This document shows, one piece after another, positions 42,208-52,887 of a stretch of DNA of 64,000 nucleotides (within the stretch, counting starts at the first letter, position 1; every line of letters starts with the position of its first letter). The notes beneath the pieces are model-generated. The model saw only the letters and a list, made by a program, of their open reading frames with translations. It made no database searches and was not told the origin of the DNA. The translations under genes were made by a program, and so were the position numbers. The stretch comes from Qipengyuania pelagi (GTDB taxonomy: Bacteria > Pseudomonadota > Alphaproteobacteria > Sphingomonadales > Sphingomonadaceae), in contig NZ_WTYD01000001.1 of NCBI RefSeq assembly GCF_009827295.1, forward strand, positions 1,054,001 to 1,118,000. The letters are read 5' to 3'.

Positions 42208-44145
42208 ATGCTCACTTTCTTCCGCAGCTTCTTCAAGTCCAAGATCGGCCTTGGCCTTACCTTCGCCTTTCTCGGCCTGATCGCCTTCGCCTTCGCCAGT
42301 GCCGACGTCTCTAGCACCGGGATGTTCGGCGGAGTCGCCGGGGGCAACCGGGTCGCGGTCGTCGGTGACGAGCGGATCGACAGTGCGGAATTGAGCCGTG
42401 CGACGACGAGCGCGCTCGATCGAGTTCGCCAGGAAGATCCTACCCTGTCTATGCCCGCCTTCATCGCCGGGGGCGGTTTCGAGGAGGTGCTGAACCAATT
42501 GATCGACCGCTATGTCATCTCGGCCTTCGCGCGCGACAACGGCCTCAGGGCGGGCGACAATCTGATAAACAGCGAAATTCAGACGATCGCCGCCTTTCGC
42601 GGGGCGGACGGGAATTTCGACGAGAACGCCTATCGCCAAGCTCTCGCCGCCCAGGGGCTGACCGATGCGCAGGTGCGCGACGATATCCGCTCGGGCCTGC
42701 TCGCCCAGCAGATCGCGGGTCCCGCCGCTTTCGGCGCTGTGATGCCGCAGGCTCTGGCGAAGCGCTATGCCGGCCTGTTCCGCGAACGGCGCGAAGGGGC
42801 GATCGGCTTCCTTCCCTCTTCTGCCTTTGCCCCCGAAGCCGCGCCGAGCGCCCAGCAATTGCAGGCTTTCTACGAAGCAAACCGGGGCAATTTCATTCGC
42901 CCCGAGCGCCGGGTCGTGCGCTATGCGACCTTCGACAATGATGCGATCGCCGACGAGATCGAGCCGACCGAGAATGAAATCGCCGCACGCTACCAGCAGG
43001 ACCGCGCGCAATATGCGGCGAGCGAGACGCGCAGCTACACCCAGCTGATCGTGCCGACGCAGCAGGCTGCCAACGCCTTGAGAGCGCGCGTCGAAGGTGG
43101 GGCTTCGCTCGAAGCGGTCGCACGGGAAGCAGGTTTCCGCACCGTGCAGCAGGAGGCGGTCACGCGCGCGGAACTGGCATCCGATGCGTCGCCTGCGGTC
43201 GCCGAGGCGATCTTCGGCGCGGCACGAGGTACGGTCGCGGTCCCGGCGCGCAGCGCGCTGGGCTGGCACGTGGCGCGGATCGATGCCGTCAATTCGACGC
43301 CAGCCCGCAGTCTCGCACAGGTCCGTGGCGAGATCGCCGATACGGTGCGCGAGGAAAAGCGGACCCGCGCGCTCGCCAATGTCGCCGCCGAAATCGAAGA
43401 GCGCCTCGAGGAGGGAGCGACGCTCGCCGAAGTCGCGCGGGAACGCGGCATCGCGGTCGAAACGACGCAGCCGCTCACGGCCAATGGCCAGGTCTATGGC
43501 GTCGACGAGACCGCGCCCGACGTGCTCGCCCCGGCGCTCGCGACCGCGTTCCAGATGGAAGAGAGCGAACCCCAGGTCGCGGAAATCGAGCGCGGTGAGA
43601 CCTATCTCGTCTTCGAAGTCACGCGCATCAACGGCGCCGCAACGCCGCCGCTTGCCGAGATCCGCGATCAGGTCACCGCCGCATGGCGGCTCGAGCAGGG
43701 TTCGAAGGCCGCACGCGCCGCTGCCGATCGCCTGATCCAGCGACTGCGCGGAGGCGCGACCATGGCGGCAGCCTTGCAGGCGGAGGATGTCGATCTGCCC
43801 GCGCCCGAGAACATCAATCTGACGCGCGAGGATCTGGCGCGCCAGCAGGACCGCCGCATTCCCCCGCCCCTCGCTTTGATGTTCAGCATGGCGCAGGGCA
43901 CGGCGAAGAAGCTCGCTGCAGCGCGCGATCTCGGCTGGTTCGTGGTCGACCTCGAAGAGATTTCGGTCGGCACGATGGAGGCGGACGATCCGCTGATCGG
44001 GCAGGCGCGCGAACAGCTCGCCTCGACTCTCGGTCAGGAATATACCGAGCAGCTCGTCGCCGCGATGCGGGGCGAGGTGGGCATCGAACGCAATGAAGAC
44101 GCGATCGATGCGGTGCGCCGCCAGCTGGTCGGCGAGCGGCAGTGA
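42208..44145 (+). CDS. ppiD: Membrane-anchored peptidyl-prolyl isomerase PpiD/SurA-like
   Basis: The protein starts at ATG 42208 (MLTFFRSFFKSKIGLGL), or possibly ATG 42193; the frame is open much further upstream but only as antisense of tpiA. The 645 residues have one N-terminal membrane helix (LGLTFAFLGLIAFAFASAD), a SurA_N-like chaperone domain (about 40-200) and parvulin-type regions with SRSYTQLIV-like strands near 280-370. PpiD helps fold proteins leaving SecYEG. It heads the trp cluster, as usual in this group, 22 bp before trpE. Confidence 0.92.
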   Translation: MLTFFRSFFKSKIGLGLTFAFLGLIAFAFASADVSSTGMFGGVAGGNRVAVVGDERIDSAELSRATTSALDRVRQEDPTLSMPAFIAGGGFEEVLNQLIDRYVISAFARDNGLRAGDNLINSEIQTIAAFRGADGNFDENAYRQALAAQGLTDAQVRDDIRSGLLAQQIAGPAAFGAVMPQALAKRYAGLFRERREGAIGFLPSSAFAPEAAPSAQQLQAFYEANRGNFIRPERRVVRYATFDNDAIADEIEPTENEIAARYQQDRAQYAASETRSYTQLIVPTQQAANALRARVEGGASLEAVAREAGFRTVQQEAVTRAELASDASPAVAEAIFGAARGTVAVPARSALGWHVARIDAVNSTPARSLAQVRGEIADTVREEKRTRALANVAAEIEERLEEGATLAEVARERGIAVETTQPLTANGQVYGVDETAPDVLAPALATAFQMEESEPQVAEIERGETYLVFEVTRINGAATPPLAEIRDQVTAAWRLEQGSKAARAAADRLIQRLRGGATMAAALQAEDVDLPAPENINLTREDLARQQDRRIPPPLALMFSMAQGTAKKLAAARDLGWFVVDLEEISVGTMEADDPLIGQAREQLASTLGQEYTEQLVAAMRGEVGIERNEDAIDAVRRQLVGERQ

Positions 44146-44167
44146 TCGCGAGCGAAAGCTGATCCGA

Positions 44168-45682
44168 ATGCGCGGTGAAGATAAAGCGCAAGCCGCGCTG
44201 GCCGAGGGCCATCCGGCGCTGATCTGGCAGACGATCGTCGCCGATACCGAAACCCCGGTCGGCGCGGCGCTGAAACTGATGGAATCGCAACGCGGCGATT
44301 TCCTGCTCGAATCGGTCGAAGGCGGCGCGGTGCGCGGGCGCTACAGCCTGCTGGGCCTCGACCCCGACCTGGTCTTTCGCGCCGAGCAGGGGCGGGCCTC
44401 GATCAATCGCCAATGGCGAAGAGATCGCGCGGCCTTTGAAGAGAGCACGGACAATCCCGTCGCGGCCTTGCGTGCTCTCGCCGACGAATGCCGCATCGAC
44501 GTGCCGAAGGGACTGCCCCCAGCCTTGGCCTGTCTGGTCGGCTATTTCGCTTATGAGACGATCGGCATGGTCGAGGACGTGCCGCGCGCCGCCGGGCCCG
44601 GACTGGGCCTGCCCGACATGGTGTTCGCGCGCCCCACCCTGCTGCTGGTCTTCGATAGCCTCGGCGACGAATTGCATTGCATCGCCCCGATATGGCCCGA
44701 CAGCGGCGATGATCCCTCAGCATTGATCGAACAGGCTCGCAGCCGCATCGACACGGCTCTGCAACGGCTTGGGGGCGGCGCTCCATCCCACAGCCCCACC
44801 TCGTCCCTGCCCATGCCCACCGCACAGCTCGACCCGGTCGTGTCCGCAGCGGACTACACAAGCATGGTCGAGCGCGCGAAGGACTACATCGTCGCGGGCG
44901 ACATCTTCCAGGTCGTCCTGTCCCAGCGCTATACCTGCCCCTTCCCCCTGCCCCCGATCGAACTCTACCGCGCGCTGCGCCGGGTGAACCCGTCCCCCTT
45001 CCTCTATTTCCTCGACCTGCCCGATTTCGCGGTCGTGGGATCGAGCCCTGAAATCCTCGTCAGGGTCCGCCCCGGCGAGGGCGGCGCCAGCGAAGTCACC
45101 GTTCGCCCCATCGCCGGCACGCGCCCGCGCGGCTCGAGCGAGCAGGCCGATCGGGCTGCCGAGGAATCGCTGCTGTCCGACGCGAAGGAACGGGCCGAGC
45201 ACTTGATGTTGCTCGACCTCGGGCGCAACGATGTGGGTCGGGTCGCGACGAGCGGCAGCGTCGAAGTCACTGACAGTTTTACAATCGAACGTTACAGCCA
45301 TGTCATGCATATCGTAAGCAATGTCGTCGGGCGGCTCGATCCGAAATTCGACGCGATCGACGCCCTGTTCGCGGGCTTCCCCGCCGGGACGGTCAGCGGC
45401 GCGCCCAAGCTGCGCGCCTGCCAGATCGTCGCGGAACTGGAGCGCGATGCGCGCGGACCCTATGCGGGCGGCGTCGGCTATTTCGCGCCCGACGGATCGC
45501 TCGACAGCTGCATCGTCCTGCGCACCGCGGTGGTGAAGGACCAGATGATGCACGTCCAGGCGGGCGCGGGTATCGTCGCGGACAGCGATCCCGATTACGA
45601 ACGCCGCGAATGCGAGGCCAAGGCGGGCGCCCTGCGCGCGGCCGCCGCCGAAGCCTTCCGCCAGGCGGAGAAGCGCCGATGA
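44168..45682 (+). CDS. trpE: Anthranilate synthase component I
   Basis: TrpE makes anthranilate from chorismate with ammonia from TrpG. The 504 residues contain the feedback-site region with LLES near residue 40 and the chorismate-binding core FAVVGSSPEILVRV, VTVRPIAGTRPRG, AEHLMLLDLGRNDVGRV, FAGFPAGTVSGAPKLRACQI and GGVGYFAPDG. ATG 44168 follows ppiD closely. The stop overlaps the next start as ATGA. Three non-trp genes separate it from trpG. Confidence 0.97.
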   Translation: MRGEDKAQAALAEGHPALIWQTIVADTETPVGAALKLMESQRGDFLLESVEGGAVRGRYSLLGLDPDLVFRAEQGRASINRQWRRDRAAFEESTDNPVAALRALADECRIDVPKGLPPALACLVGYFAYETIGMVEDVPRAAGPGLGLPDMVFARPTLLLVFDSLGDELHCIAPIWPDSGDDPSALIEQARSRIDTALQRLGGGAPSHSPTSSLPMPTAQLDPVVSAADYTSMVERAKDYIVAGDIFQVVLSQRYTCPFPLPPIELYRALRRVNPSPFLYFLDLPDFAVVGSSPEILVRVRPGEGGASEVTVRPIAGTRPRGSSEQADRAAEESLLSDAKERAEHLMLLDLGRNDVGRVATSGSVEVTDSFTIERYSHVMHIVSNVVGRLDPKFDAIDALFAGFPAGTVSGAPKLRACQIVAELERDARGPYAGGVGYFAPDGSLDSCIVLRTAVVKDQMMHVQAGAGIVADSDPDYERRECEAKAGALRAAAAEAFRQAEKRR

Positions 45683-46524
45683 AGCTTCTCGCAACCTCTC
45701 TGCTGATGGGCGCCCTTGCCCTGACGGGGTGCGATGCCCAGCCCGAGGGCAAGCCGGTCGCCCGCGCCAAGATCGACGGCAGCGTCGGTGCCCCCGCCCC
45801 CATGCCGAGCGACGATGCCACCATCGCCAGCCAGGTCGAATCCGCCTGCCGCTCGGTCATCTTCGAGAACACCTCGCTCACCCACTGCCTCGCCATTCCC
45901 TCGCGCCATCGTATCGAAACCGCGCTGGCAAATGCTTCGGGCGAGAATTACCGCAGCCTCGCCAAGCTCGCGGAAGCGATGGACGGCGACACGGTCGCCT
46001 TCGCGATGAATGCGGGCATGTATGACGACGATGGCGATCCGATCGGCTATTTCGTGGAAGATTCCGAACGCCTGAAGACGCTCAACACCGCGGATGGTGA
46101 GGGCAATTTCCACATGAAGCCGAACGGTGTCTTCTTCGGCACGGGCGACAAATGGGAAATCCGCACAACCGATGATTTCCTCGCCAATGTGTCCGATCGG
46201 CCCGAATTCGGTACGCAATCGGGGCCGATGCTTTTGATCGATGGCAAGGTGCACCCCGAGATTACCGAGGATGGCCCCTCGCGCCTGATCCGCAACGGGG
46301 TGGGCGTCGACGAGAAGGGGCGCGCGCATTTCGTGATCTCGAACGCGCCGCTCTCGTTCGGAAAATTCGCTCGGTTTTTTCGGGACGAATTGAAGACTCC
46401 CAACGCGCTCTATCTCGATGGCAGCGTGTCGGCCTTGTGGAATCCCGCCACGGGCCGCACCGATGGCGGCGCGGCGATCGGGCCGATCCTGGTGGTCGAG
46501 AAAAAGGAAGTACCTGATGAGTGA
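45679..46524 (+). CDS. Lipoprotein of the phosphodiester glycosidase (NAGPA/DUF2233) family
   Basis: The 281-residue protein starts with a lipoprotein signal: MKLLATSLLMGALALTGC with lipobox LTGC. The catalytic-like core follows the NAGPA family: AFAMNAGMYDDDGDPIGYF, FHMKPNGVFF, TQSGPMLLIDG and ALYLDGSVSALW with GGAAIGPILVV. Known members cleave the phosphodiester that caps mannose 6-phosphate, or similar sugar bonds; the bacterial substrate is unknown. It is coupled to trpE by ATGA and overlaps the next gene by 8 bp. Confidence 0.85.
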   Translation: MKLLATSLLMGALALTGCDAQPEGKPVARAKIDGSVGAPAPMPSDDATIASQVESACRSVIFENTSLTHCLAIPSRHRIETALANASGENYRSLAKLAEAMDGDTVAFAMNAGMYDDDGDPIGYFVEDSERLKTLNTADGEGNFHMKPNGVFFGTGDKWEIRTTDDFLANVSDRPEFGTQSGPMLLIDGKVHPEITEDGPSRLIRNGVGVDEKGRAHFVISNAPLSFGKFARFFRDELKTPNALYLDGSVSALWNPATGRTDGGAAIGPILVVEKKEVPDE

Positions 46525-47479
46525 TCCGCAGCAACGCCGCCCGCTCTATCCCGAGATCGAACCCTACGAGACCGGGATGCTCGATGTGGGCGAAGGGCAC
46601 TCGCTCTATTACGAGCGCGTCGGCACGCCCGGTGCGAAACCGGCGGTCTTCCTTCATGGTGGGCCGGGAGGCGGGATGAGCGCCAATCACCGGCGCCAGT
46701 GGAACCCTGAGAAATACGACGTCCTGCTGTTCGACCAACGCGGTTGCGGCAAATCGACGCCCTTCGCGGAGATCGATAAGAACGATACATGGCGCATCGT
46801 CGAGGATATCGAGCGCCTGCGGGAGATGTGCGGGCACGACAACTGGCAGGCCTTCGGCGGCAGCTGGGGTTCCACCCTCGCGCTAGCCTATGCCCAGACA
46901 TATCCCGAGCGGGTCAGCGAACTGGTGCTGCGCGGCGTGTTCCTTGCCCGGCAGAAGGAAAAGGACTGGCTCTATCGCTACGGCGCGAGCGAGATCATGG
47001 CCGAACAATGGGACGATTTCGCCGGGCTCATCCCCGAAGGCGAACGCGACAATCTGGTGCAGGCCTATTACGATCGGCTGACCAGCGATGACGAGGACAC
47101 CCGCCTCGCCGCCGCGCGCGAATGGTCGCTCTGGGAAGGCAGCGTCGCGACCCTGCTGCCCGACGAAGCGCTGATGGAAAGCTTCGGCGATCCCGCCAAG
47201 GCCATCCCCTTCGCGCGCATCTGCGCGCGGTTCTTCCTCGAGGATTTCTTCCTCGAGGAAGCGCAGCTGCTCAAAAATCTCGACAAAATGCGCCATATCC
47301 CCGGCATCATCGTCCAGGGCCGCCACGATATCTGCACTCCGCCGACATCGGCCTGGGAATTGAAGAAGGCCTGGCCGGAAGCCGAGCTCTGGATCGTGAA
47401 CGATGCGGGCCACAGCGCGGGCGAGAAGGGCATTATCGACGGTCTCGTCCGCGCGACCGACAAATTGGCGGCGAAGTAA
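46517..47479 (+). CDS. pip: Prolyl aminopeptidase (proline iminopeptidase)
   Basis: This alpha/beta-hydrolase removes N-terminal proline from peptides. The 320 residues show the oxyanion motif LHGGPGGGMS, nucleophile Ser in FGGSWGSTLAL, an Asp in GRHDICTP and His in NDAGHSAGE. ATG 46517 has AAGGAAG 6 nt upstream. It overlaps the lipoprotein gene by 8 bp and ends 1 bp before the next start, so all belong to the trp transcript. Confidence 0.94.
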   Translation: MSDPQQRRPLYPEIEPYETGMLDVGEGHSLYYERVGTPGAKPAVFLHGGPGGGMSANHRRQWNPEKYDVLLFDQRGCGKSTPFAEIDKNDTWRIVEDIERLREMCGHDNWQAFGGSWGSTLALAYAQTYPERVSELVLRGVFLARQKEKDWLYRYGASEIMAEQWDDFAGLIPEGERDNLVQAYYDRLTSDDEDTRLAAAREWSLWEGSVATLLPDEALMESFGDPAKAIPFARICARFFLEDFFLEEAQLLKNLDKMRHIPGIIVQGRHDICTPPTSAWELKKAWPEAELWIVNDAGHSAGEKGIIDGLVRATDKLAAK

Positions 47480-47480
47480 G

Positions 47481-48014
47481 GTGAGCTCGGTCGGCGGCCG
47501 GTTCGAAACGGTTTATTGCGAAGAAAACGCCGCCGAAGCGCTACGTTTCCATTGCTCTCGTCAGTGGACTAGGCGCAACTATCTAATTACTGGAGCGATC
47601 TTTTCGGTCACCTTCTTTTTCATTTTTTGGGGGAGGTCGGAAGCGTCGACAGGAGAAGATTGGGTACCATCAGTGGCTCTATCCCTTTTCGTCGGGACGG
47701 CGCTATGTGGCGCAATTTGGCTAGCGAACCGCTTCACGGGAAAACGTCAAATTCAATCATGGCTTGCGGACCACAAACTAGAGGGCGCGGTATGTCGCTT
47801 CGAATATGACGAAGATAAGCTGACGATAACCGACCCGATGTTTGGCGGCGAGCTGAAATGGCAGGATGCCTATGGCTGGACCGAGGACGAGAATTTTATT
47901 CTAATTTATCGCTCGCCAACATTTTATTATTACGTGCCGAAAGCCAGTGTGTCACAGTCCGATGTTGAGAACATCGTCAGGCTGATGCAATCGGTAGATG
48001 TCAAAAAGCTCTGA
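47481..48014 (+). CDS. YcxB-like two-helix membrane protein
   Basis: GTG 47481, 1 bp after the pip stop, gives 177 residues. There are two membrane helices (about 35-52 and 63-83) and a C-terminal domain with [32 protein letters not shown], the YcxB-like pattern. The DNA is plainly poorer in GC than its neighbours, with A/T runs at 47575-47640, and codon use differs, so it looks acquired. It separates pip from trpG. Function is unknown. Confidence 0.7.
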   Translation: MSSVGGRFETVYCEENAAEALRFHCSRQWTRRNYLITGAIFSVTFFFIFWGRSEASTGEDWVPSVALSLFVGTALCGAIWLANRFTGKRQIQSWLADHKLEGAVCRFEYDEDKLTITDPMFGGELKWQDAYGWTEDENFILIYRSPTFYYYVPKASVSQSDVENIVRLMQSVDVKKL

Positions 48015-48022
48015 AAATCATC

Positions 48023-48622
48023 ATGATCCTCGTCATCGACAATTACGACAGCTTCACCTTCAACCTGGTTCATTATCTGATGGAACTGGGCGCCGAGGTG
48101 CGGGTGGAGCGCAATGACGCGCTCACCGCCAGCGAGGCGGTGGCGAGCGGAGCGAAGGGTATCCTGATCTCGCCCGGCCCCTGCACGCCGAACGAAGCGG
48201 GGGTCAGCCTCGACCTCGTCGCCGCCTGTGCCGATGCCCAATTACCGCTCCTCGGCGTCTGTCTCGGCCATCAGGCCATCGGGCAGCATTTCGGCGGGCG
48301 CGTGGTGCGCGGCGGCCTGATGCACGGCAAGACCTCTCCGGTCGACCATGACGGGAGCGGCGTGTTCGCGAACCTGCCCTCGCCCTTCATCGCCACGCGC
48401 TATCACTCGCTGGTGGTGGAGAACATTCCGAACGTCCTCCACGTCAACGCAACGAGCGAGACGCCGGGTCTGGATGGTACGAGCGTCATGGGCTTTCGCC
48501 ATCACGAGCTGCCGATCCACGGCGTGCAGTTCCACCCCGAAAGCATCGCGACCGAGCATGGGCACGCCCTGCTCGCCAATTTCCTCGAAATCTGCGGCAT
48601 GGAAGCGAATATCCCGGCATGA
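48023..48622 (+). CDS. trpG: Anthranilate synthase glutaminase component
   Basis: The 199 residues form a class I glutamine amidotransferase: [16 protein letters not shown] at the start, oxyanion [11 protein letters not shown], nucleophile Cys in [12 protein letters not shown], and the His-Glu pair in [14 protein letters not shown]. It supplies ammonia to TrpE and could also serve para-aminobenzoate synthase. The stop overlaps trpD as ATGA. Confidence 0.96.
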   Translation: MILVIDNYDSFTFNLVHYLMELGAEVRVERNDALTASEAVASGAKGILISPGPCTPNEAGVSLDLVAACADAQLPLLGVCLGHQAIGQHFGGRVVRGGLMHGKTSPVDHDGSGVFANLPSPFIATRYHSLVVENIPNVLHVNATSETPGLDGTSVMGFRHHELPIHGVQFHPESIATEHGHALLANFLEICGMEANIPA

Positions 48623-49611
48623 AGCATCTGCCCCTTGCCGTCCCCCACATGACCGAGGCCGAGGCCGACGAAGTCTTCGGCTGGATTCTCGATGGCGAAG
48701 CGAGCGAGGACGAGATCGCCCGCTTCCTGCTCGCCATGACCGAGCGCAGCGAGACGGCGGAAGAGATCGCCGGGGCCGCCCGCGCCCTGCGCGCGCGCCT
48801 GATCCCGGTCGCCGCACCCGAGGGCGCGGTGGATTGCTGCGGCACGGGAGGCGACGGACACCATACGCTTAATGTCTCGACTGCCGTCAGCCTCGTGGTA
48901 GCGGCCTGCGGCGTGCCGGTGGCCAAGCACGGCAATCGCGCGGCGAGCAGCAAATCGGGCGCGGCCGACACGCTGGAGGCGCTCGGCCTCGACATGGAAG
49001 CGGCTGGGCGCACAGCGGAAAAGACGCTCGCAGAACTCGGCATCTGCTTCCTCTTCGCGAAGAACCATCATCCCGCGATGGGCCGCATCCAGCCCATCCG
49101 CCAGCGATTGGGCCGCCGCACGATCTTCAACCTGATGGGTCCGCTCTCCAATCCCGCCGGGGTCGAACGCCAGCTCATCGGCATCGCCCGGCCCGCCTAT
49201 GTCCCGATCTATGCCGAAGCCAAGGCGAGCCTCGGCACGCAACACACATTCATCGTCTCGGGCGACGAGGGTCTCGACGAATTGAGCCTCGCGGGCGGAA
49301 ACGAGCTGGCCGATGTGGCGGGTTCGGAATTCACGATGCGGCGGATCGATGCGGGCGATGCGGGCCTGGATCACGCGCCGATCGAAGCGATCCGTGGCGG
49401 CGATGCCGTTCATAACGCAAAGGCACTCGAAGCCCTGCTGGGCGGAACCCCCGGCCCCTATCGCGATGCGGTGCTATTGAATGCCGCCGCGACGCTGATC
49501 GTCGCAGGCCGGATCGGGGACTGGCGCGAAGGCGCGGCAATGGCGGCGGAAGCGCTCGACAGCGGCAAGGCGCGCGATCTGCTGGCGCGGTGGATAGACA
49601 TGGCGAAATGA
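48619..49611 (+). CDS. trpD: Anthranilate phosphoribosyltransferase
   Basis: TrpD joins anthranilate to PRPP. The 330-residue protein has the PRPP-binding motif [17 protein letters not shown], the [21 protein letters not shown] block and [11 protein letters not shown]. Length and order are standard. Overlaps with trpG and trpC as ATGA show tight coupling. Confidence 0.97.
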   Translation: MKHLPLAVPHMTEAEADEVFGWILDGEASEDEIARFLLAMTERSETAEEIAGAARALRARLIPVAAPEGAVDCCGTGGDGHHTLNVSTAVSLVVAACGVPVAKHGNRAASSKSGAADTLEALGLDMEAAGRTAEKTLAELGICFLFAKNHHPAMGRIQPIRQRLGRRTIFNLMGPLSNPAGVERQLIGIARPAYVPIYAEAKASLGTQHTFIVSGDEGLDELSLAGGNELADVAGSEFTMRRIDAGDAGLDHAPIEAIRGGDAVHNAKALEALLGGTPGPYRDAVLLNAAATLIVAGRIGDWREGAAMAAEALDSGKARDLLARWIDMAK

Positions 49612-50399
49612 CGATGAACAAGCTCGACGAAATCTGCGCCACCAAACGCGAGGAAGTGGCCGATCGCCGCTCGCGCTCCACCATCGGCGATCTCGACGCC
49701 GCCGCTTTGATGCAGTCTGCGCCGCGCGGCTTCGAAGCGGCCTTGCGAAAGGCGAGCCGGGACGGCTTCGGCCTGATCGCCGAGATCAAGAAAGCCTCGC
49801 CGTCAAAGGGCCTGATCCGGGCCGAATTCGATCCCGCCGATCACGCGCGCGCCTACGAAGCTGGCGGTGCGACCTGCCTCTCCGTCCTCACCGATGCGCC
49901 GTATTTCCAGGGTCACGAGGACTATCTGATGCAGGCGCGCGCGGCCTGCGCACTGCCGGTCCTGCGCAAGGATTTCATGGTCGATCCCTGGCAGGTCGCC
50001 GAAGCACGCGCGATCGGGGCGGATGCGATCCTGATCATCGTCGCGGCGCTGGACGATACCGAAATGGCCGAAATAGAAGCCGCCGCGATCGAACGTCGGA
50101 TGGATGTCTTGGTCGAGGTGCATGACGAGGCGGAAATGGACCGCGCCGCGAAGCTGAACTCGCGCCTCATCGGCGTCAACAATCGCGATCTGAAGACCTT
50201 CACCACCGATCTCGCCACCACCGAGCGTCTGGCTGCTCTCGCACCTCAAAATACGCTACTGGTGGGCGAAAGCGGAATCGCCTCGCATGACGATTGCCAG
50301 CGTCTGGCCCGGTCGGGCGTGCGCAGCTTCCTCGTCGGGGAAAGCCTGATGCGGCAAGCCGATGTCACCGCCGCGACCCGCACATTGCTAGAAGGATGA
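49608..50399 (+). CDS. trpC: Indole-3-glycerol phosphate synthase
   Basis: TrpC closes the indole ring. The 263-residue TIM barrel has [13 protein letters not shown] with the catalytic Lys, [41 protein letters not shown] and VGESGI. ATG 49608 overlaps the trpD stop; ATG 49614 is an alternative. trpB, trpA and trpF are not in the window, as is typical for the split trp genes of this class. Confidence 0.97.
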   Translation: MTMNKLDEICATKREEVADRRSRSTIGDLDAAALMQSAPRGFEAALRKASRDGFGLIAEIKKASPSKGLIRAEFDPADHARAYEAGGATCLSVLTDAPYFQGHEDYLMQARAACALPVLRKDFMVDPWQVAEARAIGADAILIIVAALDDTEMAEIEAAAIERRMDVLVEVHDEAEMDRAAKLNSRLIGVNNRDLKTFTTDLATTERLAALAPQNTLLVGESGIASHDDCQRLARSGVRSFLVGESLMRQADVTAATRTLLEG

Positions 50400-50869
50400 G
50401 TGGACTTACCCATCTCGACGAACACGGCGCGGCGCGCATGATCGATGTCGGCGCCAAGCCGGAAACGCAGCGCAAGGCCATCGCCGAAGGGCGCATCCGC
50501 ATGTCGGACGCGGCGCTCTCGGCCTTGTGGGACGGGACCGGACCCAAGGGCGATGCGCTCGCCACAGCGCGCATTGCGGGGATCATGGCGGCGAAGCGGA
50601 CGGGCGAGCTGATCCCCCTCTGCCATCCGCTCGCGCTTGATGCCGTAACTGTCGAATTCGCCCGCGAGAGCGATGCCATCCGCGTCACTGCCACCACCTC
50701 CTGCACCGGGCGCACGGGAGTCGAGATGGAAGCGATGGCCGCCGCCAGCGTCGCGCTGCTCACGCTTTACGACATGGGCAAGGCAGTGGACCGCGCGATG
50801 GTGATCGATGGCGTGCGTCTGATCGAGAAGACGGGCGGCAAGTCCGGCCACTGGCGCGTCGATCCGTGA
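50396..50869 (+). CDS. moaC: Cyclic pyranopterin monophosphate synthase MoaC
   Basis: MoaC makes the second intermediate of molybdenum cofactor synthesis. Family blocks in 157 residues are [71 protein letters not shown] and the C-terminal [13 protein letters not shown] 50396 overlaps the trpC stop. moeA follows in a GTGA overlap, so this is a trp-moa transcript. Confidence 0.97.
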   Translation: MSGLTHLDEHGAARMIDVGAKPETQRKAIAEGRIRMSDAALSALWDGTGPKGDALATARIAGIMAAKRTGELIPLCHPLALDAVTVEFARESDAIRVTATTSCTGRTGVEMEAMAAASVALLTLYDMGKAVDRAMVIDGVRLIEKTGGKSGHWRVDP

Positions 50870-52044
50870 TCACGCTCGACGAAGCGTGGGAGCGGCTGCT
50901 GTCATCGATCGCGCCGCTGGAGGCGGAACAAATCCCTGTCGACGAAAGCGGAGGGCGTTATCTGCGCGAGGCACTGGTCGCGCGGCGGACCCAGCCCTAC
51001 GCCGATCTCTCGGCCATGGACGGGTTCGCGGCATCGGGCGAAGGGCCGTGGGCCGTAATCGGAGAAGCGCGGGCCGGGCACGCCTTCGATCGCGCGCTAA
51101 GCCCAGGACAGGCGGTCGCCATATCGACCGGGGCCGCGCTTCCCCAAGGAGCGGACCGGATCGTGGTGAAGGAAGATGCGAGCCTCGCGCAGGCTGTCCT
51201 TCGAGCCGATCCGCTGCCCACGCCCGGCCGCCACATTCGCCGCCGGGGATTCGACTTCAAAACGGGGGACACGCTGCTCGCGGCGGGAACTCGTATGGCC
51301 GCGCCGCATATCGCCCTCGCTCGAACTGCGGGCGTCGGAACCATCGGTGTGACCCGCCGACCGCGCGTGGCGATCCTCGAATGCGGCGACGAATTACGCG
51401 CCGATCCGGTGGATTGTCCGCCCGACGGCCTGCCCGCTTCGAACGGCGCGATGACAGCGTGCATGGTCGGATCTGTGGGCGCGGAGGTGAGCAGTCGCGT
51501 GCTGGTGCCCGACCGCTTGGAGGCCGTGGTGAATGCCCTCGACGACGCGAAAGACGCCGATCTGGTGCTGACCTCGGGCGGTGCCTCGGTAGGCGAGCAC
51601 GATCTGATCAAGCCCGCTCTGGAGCGCGCGGGCTTCACATTGGATTTCTGGCGGGTTGCAATCCGGCCAGGCAAGCCGCTGATCGTCGCGCGGCGCGGTT
51701 CTCAGCTGATGCTGGGCCTGCCCGGAAATCCGGTATCCACCTTCGTCACGGCATTCCTGTTCGCCCTGCCCGCCTTGCGCCGAATGGCGGGATCAGAGCG
51801 CGCCCTCCCGCAGCCGATCAACCTCCCGCTTGCAGGTGTACTGCCCGCTGCCGGGACGCGGCGTGAGTTCCTGCGCGCCCGTTTATCGCCGGAAGGCGCC
51901 ACGCTAATCGACGAGCGGGACAGCAGCGCGCTCGCCGCGCTAGCCCGGGCCGATGTCCTGATCGACCGGCCGATCGGCGCACCTGTGCAAGCGGAAGGCG
52001 CGCTCGTCTCATGCTACCTGCTCGAAAATGGCGCAATCGCTTGA
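50866..52044 (+). CDS. moeA: Molybdopterin molybdotransferase MoeA
   Basis: MoeA inserts molybdate into molybdopterin. The start is GTG 50866, overlapping the moaC stop. The 392 residues show [36 protein letters not shown], the MoCF-domain motif [19 protein letters not shown] and [11 protein letters not shown]. The last codons overlap the -35 box of lexA. Confidence 0.96.
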   Translation: MITLDEAWERLLSSIAPLEAEQIPVDESGGRYLREALVARRTQPYADLSAMDGFAASGEGPWAVIGEARAGHAFDRALSPGQAVAISTGAALPQGADRIVVKEDASLAQAVLRADPLPTPGRHIRRRGFDFKTGDTLLAAGTRMAAPHIALARTAGVGTIGVTRRPRVAILECGDELRADPVDCPPDGLPASNGAMTACMVGSVGAEVSSRVLVPDRLEAVVNALDDAKDADLVLTSGGASVGEHDLIKPALERAGFTLDFWRVAIRPGKPLIVARRGSQLMLGLPGNPVSTFVTAFLFALPALRRMAGSERALPQPINLPLAGVLPAAGTRREFLRARLSPEGATLIDERDSSALAALARADVLIDRPIGAPVQAEGALVSCYLLENGAIA

Positions 52045-52083
52045 CTTGAAGGAAATGGTTGCCTAATTGTTCCTCATTCGTTC
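52041..52083 (+). promoter_or_regulatory. lexA promoter with SOS box
   Basis: TTGACT (52041-52046), 17 bp, TAATTG (52064-52069) form a sigma-70-type promoter. GTTC-N7-GTTC at 52069-52083 is the alphaproteobacterial LexA box and abuts the -10, so LexA should repress its own gene. Confidence 0.88.
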
Positions 52084-52133
52084 ACGACCTGCATTGGAAT
52101 GGGGTCGGATCCGAACTTGAGGAGCCTTGCACC

Positions 52134-52841
52134 ATGCTGACCGCCAAGCAGCACGAACTGATCCGCTTCATCCAGACCCGGCTGGAAGAAACCGGGATTT
52201 CGCCCTCCTTCGAAGAGATGAAGGAGGCGCTCGACCTCAAGAGCAAGTCGGGCGTGCATCGCCTGATTTCCGCCTTGGAAGAACGCGGCTTCATTCGCCG
52301 CCTGCCCAATCGGGCCCGTGCGCTTGAAGTCCTCAAGACCCCGGAAGAAGCCGTTTCGAGCCCCCGAGCGCGCAACGCCGCATCGGCTGGCGTACCGAGT
52401 GCGGCGAACGATTTGGTCGGCGCCGCTGTCGCTGCACGAGCGCCCGAACCGGCCAACGATGTTCTGGAAATTCCGCTCCACGGGCGCATCGCCGCCGGGG
52501 CGCCGATCGAAGCGATCGAAGGCCAGAGCAGCCTGCCCGTGCCCGCAGCCCTGCTCGGTCCGGGCGATCACTATGCGCTCGAAGTATCGGGCGATTCCAT
52601 GATCGAGGCCGGAATTTTCGATGGTGATTATGCCCTGATCCGCCGCACCGACACGGCGCGCGATGGCGAGATCGTGGTGGCGCTGGTCGATAACGAGGAA
52701 GCGACGCTTAAATTCCTGCGCCGCGAAAACGGTCGCGTCCGGCTCGATCCGGCGAATGCGTCCTATGAAGCGCAAATCTACAACCCGACGCAGGTGCAGG
52801 TGCAGGGTAAGCTGGCGGGGCTTTTGCGCCGCTATCACTGA
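52134..52841 (+). CDS. lexA: SOS repressor LexA
   Basis: LexA represses DNA-damage genes and cleaves itself with RecA. The start at ATG 52134 ([19 protein letters not shown]) follows GAGGAG and gives 235 residues. The winged helix covers about 1-65 with [15 protein letters not shown]. The cleavage Ala-Gly lies in [10 protein letters not shown], the catalytic Ser in [11 protein letters not shown] and the Lys in EATLKFLRR. The linker between domains is long and Ala-rich. A self-control SOS box is visible upstream. Confidence 0.97.
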   Translation: MLTAKQHELIRFIQTRLEETGISPSFEEMKEALDLKSKSGVHRLISALEERGFIRRLPNRARALEVLKTPEEAVSSPRARNAASAGVPSAANDLVGAAVAARAPEPANDVLEIPLHGRIAAGAPIEAIEGQSSLPVPAALLGPGDHYALEVSGDSMIEAGIFDGDYALIRRTDTARDGEIVVALVDNEEATLKFLRRENGRVRLDPANASYEAQIYNPTQVQVQGKLAGLLRRYH

Positions 52842-52887
52842 TAGGGGTAAGGGAGGCGTTCGCGATCAGAAAGGCGGCTTCTGTTCG

